Of a stretch of DNA of 40,560 bases, positions 1 through 7,390 are shown piece by piece. A model generated the notes under the pieces. The model was given only the letters and a program-made list of their open reading frames with translations, did no database searches and was not told the DNA's origin. The position numbers and the translations under genes are program-made. The stretch's first letter is position 1. Each line of letters begins with the position of its first letter. Source of the stretch: Rhodospirillales bacterium (lineage in GTDB: Bacteria; Pseudomonadota; Alphaproteobacteria; Rhodospirillales; Magnetospirillaceae); NCBI GenBank assembly GCA_014380005.1, contig JACMKT010000115.1, positions 1-40,560 of the forward strand. The letters are read 5' to 3'.

Positions 1-84
1 GACCCCGACCCGGCTCGATCACGCCCCAATCCCAGCCGATTCAGCGGAGCTACCGCTCCAGGCACTCCACTGAAAGCGCGAGTC

Positions 85-2377
85 CGACAGGCTGCTAGGG
101 CTGAGCCGCTCGGCGCTCCTCGCCGTCAATTTCATGGCGAACGGTCGGATTATCCCCTTGAGCGACATCGCCCGGGTGACACGCGGCCCGGCCGATCCGC
201 CCCAGCCGATGTTCCTCGTCAACGGCAAGGAGGCCATCGGGTTGGCCATTTCCATGCGGGATGGCGGCAACGTGTTGGCCCTGGGACACAACATCGAACA
301 TGCCGTCGCATGAATTCATGGAGGCCCTGTGGGAAGCCATCGCCATAGTGCTGCTGGTCAGCTTCGTTTCCCTCGGCGTGCGTGCGGGCAGCGTGGTGGC
401 GCTTTCCATTCCGCTGGTCCTCGCCATGGTTTTCGTGACGATGTACTTCTTCGGCATCGATCTTCAGCGGGTGTCGCTCGGCGCTCTGATCATCGCCCTC
501 GGCCTTCTCGTCGATGATGCCATGATCACGGTAGAGACGATGATCCATCGGCTGGAGCGCGGGGACACCAAGGAACGCGCAGCCACCTTCGCCTACACAT
601 CGACAGCCTTCCCCATGCTCACCGGTACGCTGGTCACCGTGGCCGGTTTCGTGCCCATCGGTTTCGCTAAGAGCATGGCCGGCGAATACACCTTCTCGAT
701 CTTCGCCGTGGTCGCCATCGCGTTGATCGCGTCGTGGTTCGTCGCGGTGATCTTCGCCCCCCTTGCTGGGTGTCTGGGTCCTCAAGGCTCCCAAGACCGT
801 CCATTCCGAGGAGCCCGGCCGAGTCCTGGGCCTGTTCCGCCGCCTCCTGGTCTCGGCCATGCGAGCCCGCTGGCGCACCATCGCCCTCACCCTGGCCGCG
901 TTCGCCCTGTCCTTGCTGGGCACGGCCCTCGTTCCGCAGCAGTTCTTTCCGTCTTCCGACCGCCCCGAACTGCTGGTGGACCTGACGCTGCCCCAGAACG
1001 CCTCCATCGCCGCGACGCGGGACCTGTCGGCCAGGATGGACAAGCTGCTGGCGGAGGATAAGGACGTCGAGCGCTGGAGCACCTATGTGGGGAGGGGAGC
1101 CATCCGGTTCTACCTGCCCATGGACCTGCAGCTTCCCAACGACTATTTCTCCCAACTGGTGGTCGTCACCAAGGGGCTGGAACAGGCGCTGGAGACCGAT
1201 TTCCCCAATGTGGTGGGGCGGGTCTATCCCCTGGAACTCGGCCCCCCGGTCGGCTGGCCGTTGCAGTGTCGGGTGAGCGGGGCCGATCCCGAGCACGTCC
1301 GGGAGATCGCCTTCAAAGTGGCCCAGATCATGGGCTCGCACGCCTCGGTCCAGAAAGTCAACTTCAACTGGGTCGAACCGGCCCGCATGGTGAAAATCCG
1401 CGTCGATCAGGACCAGGCCCGTCTCCTCGGCCTCAGCTCGCAGGATCTGTCTCAGTCCATCAATGCCGTGGTGACCGGGACGACGGTCACCCAGATGCGG
1501 GACTGGATCTATCTGGTCGATGTGGTGGCGCGGGCCTCCGCCGAACAGCGCATGTCGCTGGCGACCATCCGGACTCTGCAGGTGGCGCTGCCCAATGGCC
1601 AAAATGTTCCGTTGAGCCAGCTCGCCTCCGTCGAATACGGCCAGGAATACCCGCTCATCTGGCGCCGGGATCGCCAACCCACCCTCACCGTCCAGGCCGA
1701 TGTCACCCCGAACACCTTGCCGGCGATGGTGGTCCGTGCGCTGGCGGGGCAACTGGACGATCTGAAGGCCAGCCTGCCGCCCGGCTACGCCGTGAGCGTG
1801 GGCGGAACGGTGGAGGAGAGTGGCAAGTCCCAGGGATCGGTGATCGCCGTCGTGCCGCTGATGCTGCTGCTTATGCTGACCATCCTGATGATCCAGTTGC
1901 AGGGCTTCAACCGCCTGTTCCTCGTGCTCAGCGTCGCCCCCCCTTGGCGTCATCGGCGTGGTCGTGGCTCTGCTTGTCTCCAACAAGCCGCTCGGCTTCG
2001 TGGCCATTCTGGGGGTGCTGGCCCTTATCGGCATGATCGCCCGCAATTCGGTCATCCTCATTGACCAGATCGAAGTCGAGAAGGCACATGGCCGCCACCC
2101 TTGGGATGCAGTCGTCGAGGCGACGACGCATCGCTTCCGCCCCATCGGGCTCACCGCCGCGGCGGCGATTCTCGGCATGATCCCCATCGCGCCGACGATT
2201 TTCTGGGGGCCGATGGCCTACGCGATCATGGGCGGGCTGGCGGTGGCGACACTGCTGACGCTGGTGTTCCTGCCGGCGCTTTACGTCACCTGGTTCGGCA
2301 TTTCATGCCCGCCAGATGATCATCACATGGCGGTGGATCATGACTCTGGAGGTCGCCATGGCGTTGGAACTCCCTGA
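85..2377 (+). pseudogene. RND (AcrB/HAE1-type) efflux permease, decayed
   Basis: Remnant of a resistance-nodulation-division inner-membrane pump, the proton-driven subunit of a tripartite efflux system. Recognisable pieces in order are a periplasmic stretch reading NGRIIPLSDIARVTRG (about 140-190), the transmembrane block beginning HEFMEALWEAIAIVLLVSF (309 on) with the LVDDAMITVE segment (about 508-540), the second periplasmic half, and the final membrane block ending LVFLPALYVTWFG (about 2297). Several lesions are visible. Sequence is missing at about 309, where the frame hits TGA and jumps from NIEHAVA to HEFMEAL, and again near 125. There are +1 frameshifts in two C runs, six C at 757-762 and seven C at 1937-1943. 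The pieces lie in three frames. The 5' part lies outside the window or is lost. The two homopolymer shifts alone could be sequencing errors, but the deletions are not explained that way. The family is certain; loss of function is nearly so. Confidence 0.88.
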
Positions 2378-2857
2378 GACTGTGCGGCTCGAACTCGAAC
2401 GCAGGCTCCTGGAACAGAACATTCAGACGGCCGAGGTGCTGGGCACGGCCGTCACCATGCGTGACCATGGCACCGGGGCGCTTGGCGAGGAACTTGGCTT
2501 CGATCAGGGGACCTTGCGCGATCTGATTGCGGGAGCGTTCCTCCATGACATCGGCAAGATCGCCATCCCCGACTCGATCCTTCTGAAACCCGGCAGGCTG
2601 TCGGACGACGAGACCCGGGTAATGCCTTCGCCATCATCGATGTCTTCGACGCCCTGGTATCGGATCGCCCCTATAAACGGGCGTTCCCGTGGGAGGAGGT
2701 GGTGAAGATCATCGCAGCGGGCACGCATTTCGACCCCGGCTTTACGGTGCCGTTCCTCCGCCTGGCCCCAGCGGTCTACCAAAAGTTTGGCAGACTCTCG
2801 GAAGAAGGGCTGAAGCTCCATTCCACCGAAATGAGGCTGAGGCATTTTGGTATTTGA
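2358..2857 (+). pseudogene. HD-GYP domain protein remnant (c-di-GMP phosphodiesterase family)
   Basis: Start ATG at 2358 follows a GGAGG ribosome-binding site and overlaps the tail of the RND remnant, suggesting former translational coupling. The first half (MALELPETVR..., about 2358-2620) holds RDHGTG, then skips the expected HxxR helix to EELGFDQGTL, then LHDIGKIAIPD, the HD signature. Near 2620 it breaks off after LSDDETRV. The C-terminal end of the same domain resumes in another frame at 2621 (IIDVFDALVSDRPYKRA ... THFDPGF) and runs to TGA at 2855-2857. The segment carrying the HxxxGYP motif is deleted, so the protein cannot bind its metals or hydrolyse cyclic di-GMP. Intact relatives usually fuse this domain to a receiver or sensor. 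Neighbouring genes to 3003 are equally decayed. Confidence 0.85.
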
Positions 2858-2909
2858 AGGGCAGGAGATGACGGAAGGGAGTTTTACAGTGATTTCTTCT
2901 ACCCCATCC

Positions 2910-3003
2910 ACCGCGACCGGATCGTGCAGGGCGGCTGTGGCGTAGACGAAGGTGTCCAGCGCCTCGTTGCGCTCGCCGTCCCGCTTTGGCTGCCACGAGC
3001 GGA
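2910..3003 (-). pseudogene. possible phage terminase large subunit (GpA-like) C-terminal relic
   Basis: Reading the minus strand down from 3003 gives IRSWQPKRDGERNEALDT followed by FVYATAALHDP. The pattern 'RNEALD-x-x-VYA-x-AAL' is typical of the extreme C-terminus of the GpA family of phage terminase large subunits, which package DNA. Only about 30 residues remain, with no upstream nuclease or ATPase region, and the frame drifts into unrelated sequence. If right, this is a prophage scar next to the broken RND and HD-GYP genes. The call rests on one short motif; chance similarity is possible. Confidence 0.45.
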
Positions 3004-3052
3004 TGGGGCGGCCCCCTTGCGGATGCCGCCCCTCTTCGCGCGCTAAGAGAGA

Positions 3053-3736
3053 TCAGGCGCGGCGGCGGCGGGCCAGCCGCGACAGGCCCAGCAGGCCGGC
3101 GCCCAGGATGGTCATGGAGGCGGGCTCGGGAACGTCAACCGGGGGATTGTTGCCGAAGGTCGGGGTCTGGACCAACTGGAAGGTGTAGCTGCAGGGAGTG
3201 GGTGCAGGCGTGCGCACATTGCCATTGCAGCCATTGCCCGGATCGAAGGGGCTGATGTCGAAGGAGGCGTCGGTGCTGCCGCCATTGGGCAGCGCCGGGT
3301 CGGCGATGAAGTTCAGGCTGCGCGGGCCGCTTTTGGGGAAGCCGGGGATGGTCTGGCTCGGGCCAAGCAGGTCGAAATCGGTCAATTCGGATTGCTGGAA
3401 CGAGGTGAACACCACGCCGTTGCCGCTCACTTCGGCGGGCTCGATGATCTGGAAGTGGAAGTCGGTCCAGGCGACGCCGCTGTTGTTGATGATGTTCTCA
3501 TTGAACGAGAATTTGTTGCCTCCACCCGTGGTGTGCGAGACCGTAAAAATCAGGGTGATGGGGGTGGTGTTCGAGAACGTCTTGGTTAGGCTGACATTAC
3601 CGTCCTCATCAATGGTGACACCGGAAATGGCCGACGGGTTGTCGGCGGTGACATTGGTAATAATGGCCGAGGCGTTGGCTACGGCCGAGGCGGTCAGACC
3701 AATGACAAGGGCGCCGAGGAAATGCGAGAGCTTCAT
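3053..3736 (-). CDS. PEP-CTERM sorting domain surface protein (1)
   Basis: Secreted protein of 227 residues. I chose the ATG at 3736 because the signal peptide begins there (MKLSHFLGALVIGLTASAVA, then NASA) and AAAGGA lies upstream; the frame stays open upstream but reads as non-signal sequence. The body is a Ser/Thr/Asn-rich beta-type domain with no recognised enzymatic motif. The C-terminus is a canonical exosortase sorting signal: VPEPAS, a hydrophobic helix (TILGAGLLGL), then the basic tail ARRRRA. Exosortases cut such tails and pass the protein on to the cell surface or into the extracellular matrix. A sigma54-type promoter with an IHF-like site and a TTTACAA dyad lies upstream (3796-3870). 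It is transcribed in the same direction as manC, which lies 170 bp upstream of it. Confidence 0.9.
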   Translation of the reverse strand: MKLSHFLGALVIGLTASAVANASAIITNVTADNPSAISGVTIDEDGNVSLTKTFSNTTPITLIFTVSHTTGGGNKFSFNENIINNSGVAWTDFHFQIIEPAEVSGNGVVFTSFQQSELTDFDLLGPSQTIPGFPKSGPRSLNFIADPALPNGGSTDASFDISPFDPGNGCNGNVRTPAPTPCSYTFQLVQTPTFGNNPPVDVPEPASMTILGAGLLGLSRLARRRRA

Positions 3737-3795
3737 GGCAAATCGTCCTTTGGAAGGATGCGGCGGCGAGGCGGCGAGCCTCTGTCTGTTGCATT

Positions 3796-3810
3796 CCAAG
3801 AACTGTGCCA
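3796..3810 (-). promoter_or_regulatory. sigma54-type -24/-12 promoter of PEP-CTERM gene 1
   Basis: On the minus strand the sequence reads TGGCACA-GTTC-TTGG. Compared with the sigma54 consensus TGGCACG-N4-TTGC, the -24 element is intact and the spacing correct; the -12 element has GG for GC. It lies 59 nt from the start codon. The near-identical arrangement upstream of the second PEP-CTERM gene (7323-7337) strengthens the call. Transcription from it would need an enhancer-binding activator. Confidence 0.65.
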
Positions 3811-3827
3811 GATGAATTTCTGTTAAA

Positions 3828-3840
3828 AATCAAATGGTTG
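3828..3840 (+). promoter_or_regulatory. IHF-like binding site upstream of PEP-CTERM gene 1
   Basis: AATCAAATGGTTG matches the IHF consensus WATCAANNNNTTR at every defined position. It sits between the sigma54-type element (3796-3810) and the TTTACAA dyad (3858-3870), the classic place for IHF to bend DNA so that a bound activator can touch sigma54 polymerase. A related site sits at the same offset at the other PEP-CTERM gene (7293-7305). Confidence 0.55.
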
Positions 3841-3857
3841 TCGTTTGTGCGTGGGCG

Positions 3858-3870
3858 CACTTGTAAAGTG
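3858..3870 (-). promoter_or_regulatory. TTTACAA dyad, candidate activator site for PEP-CTERM gene 1
   Basis: The minus strand reads CACTT-TAC-AAGTG, a 13-bp dyad containing TTTACAA. The first T of TTTACAA (3867) is exactly 57 bp from the first T of the -24 TGGCAC element (3810). The same heptamer stands exactly 57 bp before TGGCACG at the second PEP-CTERM gene. I infer a binding site for a sigma54 activator such as PrsR, the response regulator associated with exosortase A genomes. That protein is not in the window. Confidence 0.55.
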
Positions 3871-3906
3871 GTCCGACGGTTTTTAGGAGGAGTGGCGTAA
3901 AATTTC

Positions 3907-5304
3907 TCATCGCCCATAGGTATCCTCAATGCGGACGATGTCGTCTTCACCCACATACTCACCCGATTGAACCTCGATGATCTGTAGCGGGAAGCGGCCC
4001 GGGTTCTCCAGGCGATGGATGGTGCCGGCCTGGATGTAGGTGGATTGGTTTTCGCGCAGGACCAGCACTTCTTCGCCGCAGGTGACCACTGCGGTGCCGG
4101 TAACCACCACCCAATGTTCGCTGCGGTGCCAGTGCTTTTGCAGGGACAGGCGCCCACCCGGTTCCACCTGGATCAGCTTGACCTGAAAGCGCGGACCGGT
4201 GGCTAGGCTTTCGAACCAGCCCCACGGGCGCAGCACGCGGGCGCCGTGGATGGCTTCGTTGCGGCCTGCGGCTTTTAAGGTCTCCACCGCCAGCTTGATG
4301 TCCTGGTCGCGGCTTTTATGGGCCACCAGCACGGCATCGCCCATGGCGACCACCACGAGGTTGTCTACTCCCACCGTCGCCAGCAGGCCTTTGTCGCTGC
4401 GCAGGTAACAGTCTGTGCTGTCCATGGCGGTGACGTCGCCGGTTATCACATTGCCTTGGTCATCGGGGCCGCCCATGCGCCATACGCTGGACCATGACCC
4501 CACGTCGGACCAGCCCATCTCCACCGGCATCATGGCGGCACGGTCGGTCTTTTCCATGACCGCATGGTCGATGGACAGTGTCGCCATCTGCCGCACGGAA
4601 TCTTCATCCAGCCGCAGGAAGCCCAGATCGCCCTGACCTTGGGCAATGGCGCGGCGGCATGATTCCACCATGGCGGGCTGACGGCGGGCCAGTTCGTCCA
4701 GCCACAGGGCGGCAGAGAACAGGAATATGCCACTGTTCCAGTCATAATCCCCGGCGGCCAGGAAGCGGGCGGCGGTGGTGGCATCGGGCTTTTCCACGAA
4801 GCGTTCCACCAGGAAGCCATTGCCGGCGGGGGCGCCGCGCCGGATATAGCCATAGCCGGTATGGGCCTCGGCGGGGCGCACGCCGAAGGTGACCAATTGC
4901 CCAGCCTGGGCCAGTTCCACCGCGTCATCCACCGCGCGGCGGAAGGCGTTCTGGTCGGCGATGGAATGGTCGGAGGGCATCACCAGCATCAGGGCACCGG
5001 GCGAGCGTTCCAGCATGATGGCGGCGAAGGCGGCGGCGGCGGCGGTGCCGCGTCCGACCGGTTCCACCACGATGGCCTGGGGCGTTATGCCCATATGGCG
5101 CAACTGCTCGGTTACCAGGAAGCGGTGTTCGTTGTTGCACACCACCAGGGGCGGGGCGGGGAAGCGCGCCGCCGTTTCCTGCAGCAAGGTGCGGTCCGAG
5201 CCGAAATGCTGGAATTGCTTGGGGTTATGCTCGCGCGAGAGCGGCCACAGGCGCGTACCGGCGCCTCCCGACAGGATGACGGGAACGATCTGGGGGGCTG
5301 CCAT
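3907..5304 (-). CDS. manC: mannose-1-phosphate guanylyltransferase / mannose-6-phosphate isomerase
   Basis: Bifunctional enzyme of 465 residues, near the usual length for the AlgA/ManC/XanB family. It makes GDP-mannose from mannose-1-phosphate and GTP, and carries a type II phosphomannose isomerase domain, supplying mannose-derived sugars for surface polysaccharide. The N-terminus shows the nucleotidyltransferase signature ILSGGAGTRLWPLSRE followed by PKQF. The C-terminal third is a cupin with HWHRSEHWVVV and TYIQAGTIHRLENPG. The next gene upstream on the same strand is the GGDEF-EAL protein, and an inverted repeat (5320-5349) lies in the gap between them. PEP-CTERM gene 1 follows 170 bp downstream with its own promoter. 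Confident from the length and both signatures. Confidence 0.95.
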   Translation of the reverse strand: MAAPQIVPVILSGGAGTRLWPLSREHNPKQFQHFGSDRTLLQETAARFPAPPLVVCNNEHRFLVTEQLRHMGITPQAIVVEPVGRGTAAAAAFAAIMLERSPGALMLVMPSDHSIADQNAFRRAVDDAVELAQAGQLVTFGVRPAEAHTGYGYIRRGAPAGNGFLVERFVEKPDATTAARFLAAGDYDWNSGIFLFSAALWLDELARRQPAMVESCRRAIAQGQGDLGFLRLDEDSVRQMATLSIDHAVMEKTDRAAMMPVEMGWSDVGSWSSVWRMGGPDDQGNVITGDVTAMDSTDCYLRSDKGLLATVGVDNLVVVAMGDAVLVAHKSRDQDIKLAVETLKAAGRNEAIHGARVLRPWGWFESLATGPRFQVKLIQVEPGGRLSLQKHWHRSEHWVVVTGTAVVTCGEEVLVLRENQSTYIQAGTIHRLENPGRFPLQIIEVQSGEYVGEDDIVRIEDTYGR

Positions 5305-5319
5305 GGACTCTCTCCGTTG

Positions 5320-5349
5320 ATGCCGCGCGGAGTCTAGTCAGCGCGGCAT
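5320..5349. repeat. inverted repeat in the manC leader
   Basis: Perfect 9-bp arms, ATGCCGCGC and GCGCGGCAT, around a 12-nt loop, lying between the GGDEF-EAL gene stop and the manC start. No T-run follows in the direction of transcription, so it is not a standard intrinsic terminator. It could be a leader hairpin or an operator dyad. Confidence 0.4.
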
Positions 5350-5386
5350 TCCGGCGCCATCTGGCGACCCGGCCATAGACCGCCTG

Positions 5387-7015
5387 TCAGGCTGCGATTT
5401 CGGCATTAGGGGATTTGAGCAAGGCGGCGAAGGCATGACCATCCAGGGGAGGGGCCAGCATATTGCCCTCGGCGTAATCGCAGCCCGCTTCGGCCAGTCC
5501 ATTCAGCAGGGCGTTGTTATCGACCCATTCGGCGACGACCGGGATGTTCAGGGCGTGGGACAGGCGGATCAACGCCCCGGCGATGGTCTTGTTCTTTTGC
5601 ACCTGGGTGGCGTGGATCTTCACTGCCCGCAGGCAGGGGTGTTGCAGGGTTTGCAGCGCCACGTGGCCATGGCCGAAATCGTCGATGATCAGGCCGACAC
5701 CGAAGGCCGACAGGGTGGCAAGCACCGAGCGCACCATCAATTTGTCGTCGCCCAGCGCGTCGGCGCAAACCTCGAACTCCACCAGGGCAGGGGACAAATT
5801 GTTGGCCTTCATGCCCTCCAGCAGATGCTCGAACAGGGTCAGATCGCCTAATTGGCGCCGCGACAGGCCGACGCAGATTTTCATCTCGCCCAACCCCGCC
5901 TGCCGCCACGCCACCAGGGTTTGGACCATGCGGGTCATCAGCCACTCGCCCAAGGGGCGGATCAGCCCGCATTCTTCTGCCACTGGCAGGAATTGGCCGG
6001 CATTCAGCAGGCCGCCGCGCGGACTGTTCCATTGCAGCATGGCGTGGCTGCCGGTGACGCGGCGCGTGGTCAAATTCACGATGGGCTGGAACAGCAGTTC
6101 GATCTCGCCGGCAAGGTGGGCGTGGCGCAATTCGCGCTCCAAATGGGCGCGTTCGATGGCGCGGGCCATCATCTCCTGGCTGTAGAAGCTGTAGGTGGCG
6201 CGGCCCGAGCGTTTGGCTTGATACATGGCGGCGTCGGCGCGGCGCAGCAATTCGTCTGGGGAAATGCCGTCATTGGGCAGGGCGGCGATGCCGATGCTGG
6301 CCGACATGGGCGAGATGGAACCGCCGATGTCGAACGGATGGGCCAGCTTGCCCAGGATGTGCTGGGCCACCACCTCGGCCTCTTCCACCTGATTGAGCCC
6401 GGCCAGGATGATGGTGAATTCGTCGCCGCCCAGCCGGCACACCGTGTCGCTTTCGCGCACGCAGGATTTTAGGCGCCTAGCGGCTTCCTTCAGCAGGCGG
6501 TCGCCGGCATCGTGGCCCAGGGTGTCGTTCACATGCTTGAAATTGTCCAAATCCAGGAACAGCACGGCGGCGGCCATGTGCTTGCGCTCCACCTGGGCGC
6601 AGGTGGTTTTCAGCCGTTCCATGAACACCGAGCGGTCGGGCAGGCCGGTCAAGCTGTCGATGCGGCCCACATGGCGGCGCTTGGGATCGGGCATGACCAC
6701 GATAAATCCGTTGGCGAGGCCGGTCACCGTGGCCTCGCGGAACTGGGTCACGCCGTTGCCGTGGCGGCACAGCACCTCGCCCTGCCAGCGCCCATTGGCC
6801 GCCACCGCCGCCATGATGGTGTCCACCTGCGCGCCGTGATCGGACGACCACAGCAATTGCAGGGATTGAGCGGCGATGGTCTGGGGCGACCAGCCGGTGC
6901 TGCGGGAGAATTCGTTGTTTATGGCGACCACATGGCCTGCCTCGTCCGTCACCAGCATGGCCTCGCCGGCCAGCGAGAACGCCTGGGCTAGCAAGTGGGC
7001 GTCGTTGACCTTCAT
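5387..7015 (-). CDS. PAS-GGDEF-EAL protein: probable active diguanylate cyclase with degenerate EAL
   Basis: 542-residue cytoplasmic signalling protein with no membrane segment. Residues about 5-110 form a PAS-type sensor. The GGDEF domain (about 118-280) is intact: LDLDNFK metal ligands near 154-156, RLGGDEF at 194-200, and an RESD product-inhibition site (187-190) correctly placed five residues before GGDEF. It should therefore make cyclic di-GMP from two GTP. The EAL domain (about 290-540) is ruined at its signature positions. The EAL motif position reads SHA (323-325), the usual DDFGTGYSS reads DDFGHGHVA, the usual lysine-to-aspartate step after the hydrophobic strand reads VKIHA, and the late E-G-V-E reads EWVDN. 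It is probably a binding or regulatory module rather than a phosphodiesterase. Its neighbours suggest control of matrix or surface output. Confidence 0.9.
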   Translation of the reverse strand: MKVNDAHLLAQAFSLAGEAMLVTDEAGHVVAINNEFSRSTGWSPQTIAAQSLQLLWSSDHGAQVDTIMAAVAANGRWQGEVLCRHGNGVTQFREATVTGLANGFIVVMPDPKRRHVGRIDSLTGLPDRSVFMERLKTTCAQVERKHMAAAVLFLDLDNFKHVNDTLGHDAGDRLLKEAARRLKSCVRESDTVCRLGGDEFTIILAGLNQVEEAEVVAQHILGKLAHPFDIGGSISPMSASIGIAALPNDGISPDELLRRADAAMYQAKRSGRATYSFYSQEMMARAIERAHLERELRHAHLAGEIELLFQPIVNLTTRRVTGSHAMLQWNSPRGGLLNAGQFLPVAEECGLIRPLGEWLMTRMVQTLVAWRQAGLGEMKICVGLSRRQLGDLTLFEHLLEGMKANNLSPALVEFEVCADALGDDKLMVRSVLATLSAFGVGLIIDDFGHGHVALQTLQHPCLRAVKIHATQVQKNKTIAGALIRLSHALNIPVVAEWVDNNALLNGLAEAGCDYAEGNMLAPPLDGHAFAALLKSPNAEIAA

Positions 7016-7161
7016 CTCAGGTCTCCACTGTATATTATGGTGTGTATTTGCAGGTACTTATCTGTCGCTCCTTTCGCGGCAATGGTCAAATTCTCAAGCA
7101 GCCTATGCTGGTTGAGTTGTTCATGGGTATTTAGTTAGGCATTCCAGGGATGTTGCGTAGC

Positions 7162-7177
7162 TTTACAATCCCATCGG
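7162..7177 (+). promoter_or_regulatory. distal TTTACAA repeat upstream of PEP-CTERM gene 2
   Basis: TTTACAATCCCATCGG matches the proximal copy at 7266-7281 at 13 of 16 positions. The two copies start 104 bp apart, close to ten helical turns, which would put them on the same DNA face. It is a candidate second binding site for a sigma54 activator. Confidence 0.5.
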
Positions 7178-7265
7178 TGGGGCCAAGCCAATAGGACGAA
7201 GGGGGAAAAGTCCCGAATTCCGCCCTGAACTCAAACGTGGAGGCCAAATCGCCCAGTCGGAGAAT

Positions 7266-7281
7266 TTTACAACCCCAATGG
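7266..7281 (+). promoter_or_regulatory. proximal TTTACAA element upstream of PEP-CTERM gene 2
   Basis: TTTACAACCCCAATGG begins exactly 57 bp before the -24 element TGGCACG at 7323. The same heptamer is exactly 57 bp before the -24 element of PEP-CTERM gene 1. Inside this spacer both promoters also share TTGATTTT at offset 35-42 (7300-7307 here), which is part of the IHF-like site. Confidence 0.55.
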
Positions 7282-7292
7282 GCGCTTCTGGG

Positions 7293-7305
7293 TATCTAAT
7301 TGATT
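7293..7305 (-). promoter_or_regulatory. IHF-like site upstream of PEP-CTERM gene 2
   Basis: The minus strand reads AATCAATTAGATA, one mismatch from WATCAANNNNTTR. It has the same offset from the TTTACAA element and the -24 box as the perfect IHF match at the other PEP-CTERM gene. Confidence 0.4.
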
Positions 7306-7322
7306 TTGCATGATAAAATAAC

Positions 7323-7337
7323 TGGCACGGGCGTTGC
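7323..7337 (+). promoter_or_regulatory. sigma54 promoter of PEP-CTERM gene 2
   Basis: TGGCACG-GGCG-TTGC is a perfect match to the -24/-12 consensus, including the four-base spacer. It is 53 nt from the start codon at 7391, leaving a leader of about 40 nt with GGAG as ribosome-binding site. Confidence 0.85.
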
Positions 7338-7390
7338 GTTTCAGTGATGGCCGGTTCCCAGACGGGGACTACCGAACTGGAGATGTGACG

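Larger units (their letters stand above)
7016..7390. other. 375-bp divergent regulatory region between the GGDEF-EAL gene and PEP-CTERM gene 2
   Basis: There is no coding sequence. It holds two copies of a TTTACAA-containing 16-mer (7162-7177, 7266-7281), an IHF-like site (7293-7305) and a consensus sigma54 promoter (7323-7337), all pointing to the PEP-CTERM gene. An AT-rich stretch near 7030-7060 may carry the promoter of the GGDEF-EAL gene; I see no clear -35/-10 pair there. Confidence 0.6.

Noticed and set aside
7186..7225. GGGGAAAAGTCCC region considered as a riboswitch (c-di-GMP type)
   Set aside because: The conserved core bases of known c-di-GMP riboswitches are absent, and the sequence lies upstream of the predicted sigma54 start, so it would not be in the mRNA.
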